NCBI RefSeq assembly: GCF_028476545.1 | Contig: NW_026731989.1 | Coordinates: 334,501 to 398,500, forward strand | Length of the DNA: 64,000 nucleotides | Origin: Physella acuta | Lineage: Eukaryota > Mollusca > Gastropoda > Physidae | Reading direction: 5' to 3' | In this document: positions 56,466-64,000 of the stretch, piece after piece | How positions within the stretch are numbered: position 1 is the stretch's first letter | Layout of the letters: every line of letters starts with the position of its first letter | Position numbers and translations under genes: made by a program | The notes under the pieces: generated by a model | Databases searched by the model: none | Seen by the model: only the letters and a program-made list of their open reading frames with translations | What the model was told of the DNA's origin: nothing

Positions 56466-57829
56466 AGAGGAAATGGGAAATTGTAGGACTTTAGAACAAA
56501 ATGCATGGAAGGTGTATATTCCAATAGTACGATTCTGATTGCAAATATGCATAACGAATTGTGCTAAACCGGGTTTAAATATCATTCAACTAACATAAAA
56601 TATTCTGAATTTACTTAGTTTATAGTACGTTTAATCTTTATTTGTTGTCGATAGATTACCATTATTTCGTGTGAGAGTGTGTTAGATTAAACTAGTTCTA
56701 GATAACAGCTGCTATTTTGTTCTGATTTAACTTAAATTATATGTAATCAGTTCCTATAAAGTTACTATGCTGTGGTTGTTGACTTAATTATAATTGTGAT
56801 CACCTCACTGACACCCAGGCCCATAAACCAAAGTATAAAAACACATCTCCTTATCGATGGATGATTTCTTGTCCCCAATTATCAGAATAAACTGACAAAA
56901 TTTCGTTAATTTTTTGCTTGACAACGAGGCCTGTCCATTAGAAGACAGTTACAACCCAGGACAGGCCCTGGACTCGAGAAAATCATCCCCCCCCCCCCCC
57001 ACCCTTCCCCTCTGTTTTTGTTTTACATCAACAATTTTGTCCTCGTTCTTTTGGGTAACTGACAAACAGACTGACAAATTGTTGGCTGCGCGATTGACCG
57101 TGAAAGATGAATGGTTTACGCTTCATCGCTTGTACCCTGTCCCCAGTAATCGTTTGAGAATCTCTTCACCAAACAGCCAGGAGAGCATCAGCCTCTATGA
57201 TGGCATTAGAAAAAAATGTATACAACAAAAATTGTTGGTCAAATGTTGACTGTAATAATCCAGGAGGAAATCGATAGATTTGTGTGACCAGGGTTCTCCA
57301 CTGTGCCATCACAATTGAGCTTTACGAGGGTAAATTGTACTCGGGCATTTTAGCGAGGGGCCGTATGGTGGATAGTTTTTTAATACACGACTCATTAGAC
57401 GATAAATTGGGGGTGGGGGAGCTGTAGTGTTGGGGGGGGGGTGGAAATTGTCCTTTGTCTGAACAACCAATAGTGAACTAAATAAATATCGTGTCTTCGG
57501 GAATGGTTATTCTTTCCGCATTAATGGCGTCTAGAAACGAGGCATAGGCTAAAGTAATGGTGTCTAGAAAGGAGGCATCGGGTAAAATAATGATGACCAA
57601 AAAGAAATTTAAGGCTAAAGTACTGGTGACAAGAAACGTCCATGAATGGTGAATACGTATTATAGGGTATAAAAAATAAATATATATATATTTCATTATG
57701 AAGCCCACACCAGGCACATGTATTATGGGTATAAAACGTGATATGCATCGTGACCTTTAACCTCAGCGTATAAAATGTCGTCCGAATTTTCCGTGTTCGT
57801 ACATTTCTTCCTTATACATCTTTTGTGAA
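56466..57829. other. Spacer with one unrecognised frame
   Basis: A 111-codon plus frame (56914-57249) is non-repetitive apart from a poly-C-encoded Pro run. Its second half (VKDEWFTLHRLYPVPSNRLR) looks protein-like but matches no family I know. 57520-57640 has diverged repeats around GTGTCTAGAAA and GAGGCAT. I would not call a gene. Confidence 0.4.
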
Positions 57830-59519
57830 GAATTCTAGCTGAATTTATTTGGAAACTTCAGTACACAAATACATATCTTGTCGAGAATTCTAGCTGAATT
57901 TATTTGGAAACTTCAGTACACAAATACATATCTTGTCGAGAATTCTAGCTGAATTTATTTGGAAACTTCAGTACACAAATACATATCTTGTCGAGAATTC
58001 TAGCTGAATTTATTTGGAAACTTCAGTACACAAATACATATCTTGTCGAGAATTCTAGCTGAATTTATTTGGAAACTTCAGTACACAAATACATATCTTG
58101 TCGAGAATTCTAGCTGAATTTATTTGGAAACTTCAGTACACAAATACATATCTTGTCGAGAATTCTAGCTGAATTTATTTGGAAACTTCAGTACACAAAT
58201 ACATATCTTGTCGAGAATTCTAGCTGAATTTATTTGGAAACTTCAGTACACAAATACATATCTTGTCGAGAATTCTAGCTGAATTTATTTGGAAACTTCA
58301 GTACACAAATACATATCTTGTCGAGAATTCTAGCTGAATTTATTTGGAAACTTCAGTACACAAATACATATCTTGTCGAGAATTCTAGCTGAATTTATTT
58401 GGAAACTTCAGTACACAAATACATATCTTGTCGAGAATTCTAGCTGAATTTATTTGGAAACTTCAGTACACAAATACATATCTTGTCGAGAATTCTAGCT
58501 GAATTTATTTGGAAACTTCAGTACACAAATACATATCTTGTCGAGAATTCTAGCTGAATTTATTTGGAAACTTCAGTACACAAATACATATCTTGTCGAG
58601 AATTCTAGCTGAATTTATTTGGAAACTTCAGTACACAAATACATATCTTGTCGAGAATTCTAGCTGAATTTATTTGGAAACTTCAGTACACAAATACATA
58701 TCTTGTCGAGAATTCTAGCTGAATTTATTTGGAAACTTCAGTACACAAATACATATCTTGTCGAGAATTCTAGCTGAATTTATTTGGAAACTTCAGTACA
58801 CAAATACATATCTTGTCGAGAATTCTAGCTGAATTTATTTGGAAACTTCAGTACACAAATACATATCTTGTCGAGAATTCTAGCTGAATTTATTTGGAAA
58901 CTTCAGTACACAAATACATATCTTGTCGAGAATTCTAGCTGAATTTATTTGGAAACTTCAGTACACAAATACATATCTTGTCGAGAATTCTAGCTGAATT
59001 TATTTGGAAACTTCAGTACACAAATACATATCTTGTCGAGAATTCTAGCTGAATTTATTTGGAAACTTCAGTACACAAATACATATCTTGTCGAGAATTC
59101 TAGCTGAATTTATTTGGAAACTTCAGTACACAAATACATATCTTGTCGAGAATTCTAGCTGAATTTATTTGGAAACTTCAGTACACAAATACATATCTTG
59201 TCGAGAATTCTAGCTGAATTTATTTGGAAACTTCAGTACACAAATACATATCTTGTCGAGAATTCTAGCTGAATTTATTTGGAAACTTCAGTACACAAAT
59301 ACATATCTTGTCGAGAATTCTAGCTGAATTTATTTGGAAACTTCAGTACACAAATACATATCTTGTCGAGAATTCTAGCTGAATTTATTTGGAAACTTCA
59401 GTACACAAATACATATCTTGTCGAGAATTCTAGCTGAATTTATTTGGAAACTTCAGTACACAAATACATATCTTGTCGAGAATTCTAGCTGAATTTATTT
59501 GGAAACTTCAGTACACAAA
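57830..59519. repeat. 55-bp satellite, about 31 identical copies
   Basis: Units of 55 bp starting GAATTCTAGCTGAATTTATT and ending CATATCTTGTCGA run from 57830 to 59519. Comparing sequence blocks 660 bases (12 units) apart, I see no difference between copies. A diverged partial unit (TACATCTTTTGTGAA, 57815-57829) lies at the left edge, and the last unit breaks off at ACACAAA. Each unit holds AATTC-TAGCT-GAATT, a 5-bp stem with a 5-base loop, and an EcoRI site. No coding frame. Confidence 0.98.
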
Positions 59520-59661
59520 ATAAACACATAAATATTGTGCATCTATTATTTCTCTAGTCATTCAGTTTTTTAAAAGTCCCTGCCAATGTGGGTTGGGTAC
59601 CGAACCATCCCGATGTTTTGGTAGTTATTGTCTTGTCACGTGATCTCATCACAGTCGCATA
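59520..59661. other. Spacer between arrays
   Basis: Unique sequence, no supported feature. Confidence 0.45.
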
Positions 59662-60455
59662 ATTTATAACTTCCACCATCACTAAGTCAACATTTATAAC
59701 TGCCACCATCACTAAGTCAACATTTATAACTTCCACCATCACTAACTCAACATTTATAACTGCCACCATCATTAAGTCAACATTTATAACTTCCACCATC
59801 ACTAACTCAACATTTATAACTTCCACCATCACTAAGTCAACATTTATAACTTCCACCATCACTAAGTCAACATTTATAACTGCCCACCGCCACTAAGTCA
59901 ACATTTATAACTTCCACCATCACTAACTCAACATTTATAACTTCCACCATCACTAAGTCAACATTTATAACTACCCACCGCCACTAAGTCAACATTTATA
60001 ACTTCCACCATCACTAACTCAACATTTATAACTGCCCACCGCCACTAGCCCAACATTTATAACTGCCACCGCCACTAACTCAACATTTATAACTGCCCAC
60101 CGCCACTAACTCAACATTTATAACTGCCCACCGCCACTAGCCCAACATTTATAACTGCCACCGCCACTAAGTCAACATTTATAACTTCCACCATCACTAA
60201 CTCAACATTTATAACTGCCCACCGCCACTAGCCCAACATTTATAACTGCCCACCGCCACTAACTCAACATTTATAACTGCCCACCGCCACTAACTCAACA
60301 TTTATAACTGCCCATCGCCACTAACTCAACATTTATAACTGCCCACCGCCACTAACTCAACATTTATAACTGCCCACCGCCACTAACTCAACATTTATAA
60401 CTGCCCACCTCCACTAACTCAACATTTATAACTGCCCACCGCCACTAAGTCAACA
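59662..60455. repeat. 30/31-bp minisatellite, about 26 copies
   Basis: The left part has 30-bp units (CATTTATAACTTCCACCATC with ACTAAGTCAA); the right part mostly has 31-bp units (CATTTATAACTGCCCACCGCC). TTCCACCATC and GCCCACCGCC classes are interleaved in the middle, showing mixed amplification. Confidence 0.95.
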
Positions 60456-61077
60456 TTCATTGAAGAGTTTAAACATATTTCACACCTCCGTCAGATTTTT
60501 TTCTACTTTATTTGACCGAGTTCCCTCCCTCTATATGATTTATTATTGATTATCTCCCCCAAAAACTCATTCATTCATGATTAATGACCGTTTGATAACT
60601 TCGCGGGGGAAAAAGATATGAGATCACATTTTAAACCAAAAATTTAATTGGTCCTAATTTACCCGGTGATGTATCTGCATGCAATTAATGTAAAAATAAA
60701 TTGCTTTTTCTAGCAGGGGAGAATCAGAAAATAGAAGAGAGTGAACTCTAATAAATAAAACAAGATGGCGCTCCGGGCTTGCGTGTTAAATGGTAACAAT
60801 GGGGATTCCCTATCATAACGACCCTATTTATAGAAATTTCCAATAATCTCTTTTGGCTACTAACATTCCAGCACACACAAAACGCATTTTGTATTTAAAG
60901 TCTTCCAGTCGTATGCTAGCACCAATAAGTTAGTACCAGCAAAAACGCGAGTACGATTTTAAAAGCAAATTAACAGTAGTAATTATTATATCTGTAAGTA
61001 ATAGTATGTAAGCATTATTACTTTAGCACCAGCCAGCTTACAGCGACATGTTAGCACTAGAAAGATGTGACCTGTGA
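60456..61077. other. Spacer with YY1/start-like word
   Basis: AACAAGATGGCGCTCCGGG at 60760-60778 is a close match to the YY1 initiator motif and would open MALRACVLNGNNGDSLS, 17 codons, from an ATG at 60765. With no other evidence I only record it. Confidence 0.25.
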
Positions 61078-61270
61078 GTTAGCACCATTAAGTTAGCACT
61101 ATAGGATTAGCACCACTAAGTTAGCACTATAGGTTTAACACCATTAAGTTAGCACTATAGGTTTAGCACCATTAAGTTAGCACTATAGGTTTAGCACCAT
61201 TAAGTTAGCACTATAGGTTTAGCACCATTAAGTTAGCATTATAGGTTTAGCACCATTAAGTTAGCAGTGT
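61078..61270. repeat. 28-bp minisatellite, about 7 copies
   Basis: Unit AGCACCATTAAGTTAGCACT plus ATAGGTTT. Edge copies are degenerate. Confidence 0.93.
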
Positions 61271-61599
61271 TTGTTGTAAGAGTTATGTACAAGCACCAGC
61301 ACTTCTCTGCACCAATCGAAACAGCGAAGCCATGATTATAATGTACGAGACAAACAGTGGATGTCACACCGTATATTTACATCGGCAACGTGCCATTTCC
61401 GCTGATGTTCTCCAACTTTGATTTTGTAGTTTTGTTGTCTTTTATGTTTTTTTGTTTTGTTTATTTTTTTTTCAGGCAATATTGTTTCGTTAGATCAACT
61501 TCTTTCAATTTATAGCTCTATTTTTTTGTATCGAAACGTGTCCTCTGTTATCATTGGAGGTTTGGGCGCAACAAAAAGCTAGACAACTAATATCACATA
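61271..61599. other. Spacer, nothing recognised
   Basis: Unique, T-rich around 61430-61500. No supported feature. Confidence 0.45.
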
Positions 61600-61985
61600 A
61601 TACACAATGTTAGACTCGTACCACCGCATACAACATAAATTAAGACAGACAATCCTACCAACACATACAACAGAAAGTTAGACAGACAACCCTACCAATA
61701 CATACAACAGAATGTTAGACAGACAATCCTATCAACACATACAACAGAAAGTTAGACAGACAACCCTACCAACACATACAACAGAATGTTAGACAGACAA
61801 TCCTACCACCACATACAACAGAAAGTTAGACAGACACTTTTACCAACACATACAACATACATTTAGACAGACAATCCTACCACCGCATACAACAGAAAGT
61901 TAGACAATCCTACCAGCGCATACAACAGAAAGTTAGACAATCCTACCACCACATACAACAGAAAGTTTGACTATCCCACCACTGA
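61600..61985. repeat. Minisatellite of about 37 bp, 10 copies
   Basis: Unit with ACATACAACAGAAAGTTAGA, CAGACAATCCTACCA. The right-hand copies are shorter (about 30 bp) because CAGACA is missing. Confidence 0.92.
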
Positions 61986-62514
61986 TCTGTTACATGTGGT
62001 CGGGGAAAATGTGTCAACCTGCTAAAAACTAATTATGGCCTTGTGAATTAGTTGCACCCCCCTCCTCCCCACAGAGCCACACCCTGCCCCCCACAGACCA
62101 ACACCCAGTCCCCCACACCCCGTGTCTCCACACCCCGTCCCCACACCCTGCCACACTTTAATACAAAAAGAAAACAATTGCTCTGAGTCACGCTGAGGTC
62201 ACCAGTATTATTTCAACTATATTTTCTCACACGGAAAAAAAGGCCTCATTACATTTGTTAAGCGCGGAAAGAGCTCAGAGTATAAGAAACACAAAACATT
62301 CTATACTGGAGGTACTACAAAATCAAAACAAACGAATTATCTCCCTTAAACGATTAAATACAATTCTTACACTCGGGTGCTCTAGCTTAACTCTTGTCAC
62401 TATTCTATTGTAAACTATTCCCACATTATAAATGTAAATCAAACTACTCATGAATATTCACAGGAAAACTGACACTAAAGGTTAAACGTAATGTTGATGC
62501 TAAACATCATTGTT
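61986..62514. other. Spacer with C-rich patch
   Basis: 62055-62160 is rich in CCCCACACCC. The rest is AT-rich with no supported feature. Confidence 0.45.
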
Positions 62515-62835
62515 AGAATCTTGTTTAGGTATAGGTTTAGGTCTATAGCTCTGTTTATGGATAGGATTATAGTTGTCATTAGGTATAGGTTTAGGACTAT
62601 AGTTCTGGTTAGGGATAGGATTATAGTTGTCATTAGGTATAGGTTTAGGACTTTAGTTCTGGTTAGGGATAGGATTATAGTTGTCATTAGGTATAGGTTT
62701 AGGACTATAGTTCTGGTTAGGGATAGGATTATAGTTGTCATTATGTATAAGTTTAGGACACTAGTTTTGGTTAGGGATAGGATTATAGTTGTCATTAGGT
62801 ATAGGTTTAGGCTATAGTTTTGTTTAGGGATAGGA
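62515..62835. repeat. 54-bp minisatellite, about 6 copies
   Basis: Unit with AGGTATAGGTTTAGGACTAT, AGTTCTGGTTAGGGATAGG and ATTATAGTTGTCATT. Eighteen codons long, so frames of about 107 codons stay open on both strands. GTTAGGGATAGG words are only superficially telomere-like. Confidence 0.94.
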
Positions 62836-63114
62836 TTAGTGCTAGAGTAACAACCAAGTTTAGGTTTGGATAACTATACTAGCAAAGAAATTGTATTGAA
62901 TGTGTCCTAACTGCTTTGGTTAATGATTACAAAATTAGACATTGTTTCTTCTACTGTTTGTTGGTAAGGTATTTAACATGGTTGAAAGGTCAGCACTTTA
63001 AATACCATGGCAGTGTTGGGCAATACACTTGTATTAGGTCAGGGCATATCTCCAGTGGTGGGGGTCCAAAATGAAGTAGAAGTACAGTGCATCTGCTTCA
63101 GGGACCTCGGCATA
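62836..63114. other. Spacer, nothing recognised
   Basis: Unique sequence leading into the SINE; no supported feature. Confidence 0.45.
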
Positions 63115-63275
63115 TAAAGGGATAGCGTGGTCAGCACTATGTCCAGCCGCTTTAGTGTCCCTAGCGTGAGTTAAGTACCCTTCAGAGCTGGGTGGACTCA
63201 GGGACGTTCCACTGATTTGATCCCGGATTCGAACTCAGCACCGCTGTAAAGGCTTTAACTGTGCCTTACATTAAG
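63115..63275 (-). mobile_element. tRNA-derived SINE, inverted copy
   Basis: In minus sense an A-box-like GGCACAGTTAAAGCC and a strong B box AGTTCGAATCC (63225-63235) precede CAGTGGAACGTCCCTGAGTC, CACCCAGCTCTGAAGGGTAC and TTAACTCACGCTAGGG. This follows the 15783-15945 copy over its full core. No clear target duplication. Confidence 0.72.
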
Positions 63276-63819
63276 TGCATAACCAATTGTCAGGGCCATG
63301 CATAACGGGACTGGAAGGGTCGAAGGCCCAAATATCATATGACGGTTAGGATCGAAGGCCGATGTATAACACGACGGTAAGGTCTGAGGGCCGATGTCTT
63401 AGAATAAGGCAACGATTGAAGGCCAGTATAAAACATGACGTTAATGGTACAAGGCAACTGTAAAACCTGACGTAAAGGGCCATAACTTGTGGATGTATTG
63501 ATCCCGATGGTGTGCATGTCCAACAAATTGTTTCGGTATTTCTAAATCCCATCTTTTAAAAATCATTTTTAAAACCTCTCAATAGAATGGCAATAAAATG
63601 AGAAAATTAAATGCTGAACCTCCCACAGGTTCTATTTTACGCTAATTTTTAAAAATGAATCTTTAATGTGTAACTGGCTTAGTCGATAGCCAATCAGACA
63701 CGAGCATCCAACAAACATCTGCCTAAGCTGGCCTGGAGACCAAAACAGCCTGGGGTATAAATAAATATCTTGGCGGGCTTGACAGATCGGAATTCAATCA
63801 TGCCTTGCCGGAGATAAGA
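63276..63819. other. Spacer with diverged GAAGGCC repeat
   Basis: 63310-63480 contains diverged units of about 40 bp around GACGGTTAGG and TCGAAGGCCGATGTA. No supported gene. Confidence 0.5.
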
Positions 63820-63843
63820 GGGGGGGGGGGGGGGGGGGGGGGG
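63820..63843 (+). repeat. Poly-G run, 24 bases
   Basis: Uninterrupted G homopolymer; a shorter G13 run follows at 63880-63892. Confidence 0.94.
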
Positions 63844-63959
63844 CTTTACAACCGTCTACCATGTAGGTAGTGTGTGGGAGGGGGGGGGGGGGCTGAACAT
63901 TACCTCTAATTACTAGCCCAGTGGGATGATTGCTAGCCTATAAAGCCGCTTTCATTTTG

Positions 63960-63978
63960 CCCCCCCCCCCCCCCCCCC
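63960..63978 (+). repeat. Poly-C run, 19 bases
   Basis: Uninterrupted C homopolymer near the window end. Confidence 0.93.
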
Positions 63979-64000
63979 GGTTTTGTTTCACTAGTTATAG

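Noticed and set aside
56914-57249. 111-codon frame as a gene
   Set aside because: Part is a poly-C-derived Pro run, there is no recognised domain, and no promoter or splice context.
62515-62835. GTTAGGG words as interstitial telomeric repeats
   Set aside because: The unit is a 54-bp minisatellite; TTAGGG is not tandem.
3490-62835. The arrays as CRISPR repeats
   Set aside because: Units are directly adjacent with no unique spacers of uniform length, the genome is animal, and no cas genes are present.

Overview
The window looks like accessory or intronic DNA from an animal nuclear genome, most likely a mollusc or another lophotrochozoan. The evidence is AT-rich spacer, no bacterial-style gene packing, tRNA-derived SINEs, hAT-type MITEs, Helitrons and one intronless copy of a metazoan WD-repeat gene. 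The species cannot be named from this sequence. No intact, well-supported protein-coding gene was found. Most long open frames are by-products of tandem repeats whose unit length is a multiple of three, or of A/C-rich Helitron DNA.

Layout. 0-6 kb: a 62-bp minisatellite split by a hAT-like MITE, a CCA-rich tract, a possible 5' exon ending in a strong splice donor, a SINE-like head, and 29-, 15- and 39-bp arrays. 6-9 kb: a 174-bp hAT-like MITE with an 8-bp target duplication inside a 53-bp repeat. Next to it is an inactivated intronless WDR25-like pseudogene (minus strand) split by a solo 1,057-bp non-autonomous Helitron (plus strand). 9-24 kb: microsatellites, about ten minisatellites, two more hAT-like MITEs, one SINE and a short candidate exon. 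24.0-34.4 kb: seven head-to-tail Helitron units with direct CTAG/TC junctions, all on the minus strand and filling a single A/T target. 34.4-43 kb: spacer with candidate short exons, then 24-, 25-, 30/60-, 15- (2.6 kb), 44- and 21-bp arrays. 43-57.8 kb: a SINE, a CpG-rich segment, TA repeats, 22-, 21-, 19-, 38- and 37-bp arrays and a G-rich array. 57.8-64 kb: a 1.69-kb satellite of apparently identical 55-bp units, further 30-, 28-, 37- and 54-bp arrays, another copy of the SINE, and poly-G/poly-C runs.

Adding up the intervals called here, simple minisatellites cover roughly 18 kb and the Helitron array another 10.4 kb, so about 45 percent of the window is tandemly repeated. The strongest result is the Helitron concatemer, whose termini, 3' hairpin and A/T target can all be read directly. 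Its mixed composition (long, longer and short units interleaved) is not explained by one simple amplification. The WDR25-like pseudogene with a Helitron inside it is the clearest trace of a host gene. The candidate exons are tentative: each rests on splice-like signals and local base composition, not on recognised homology.
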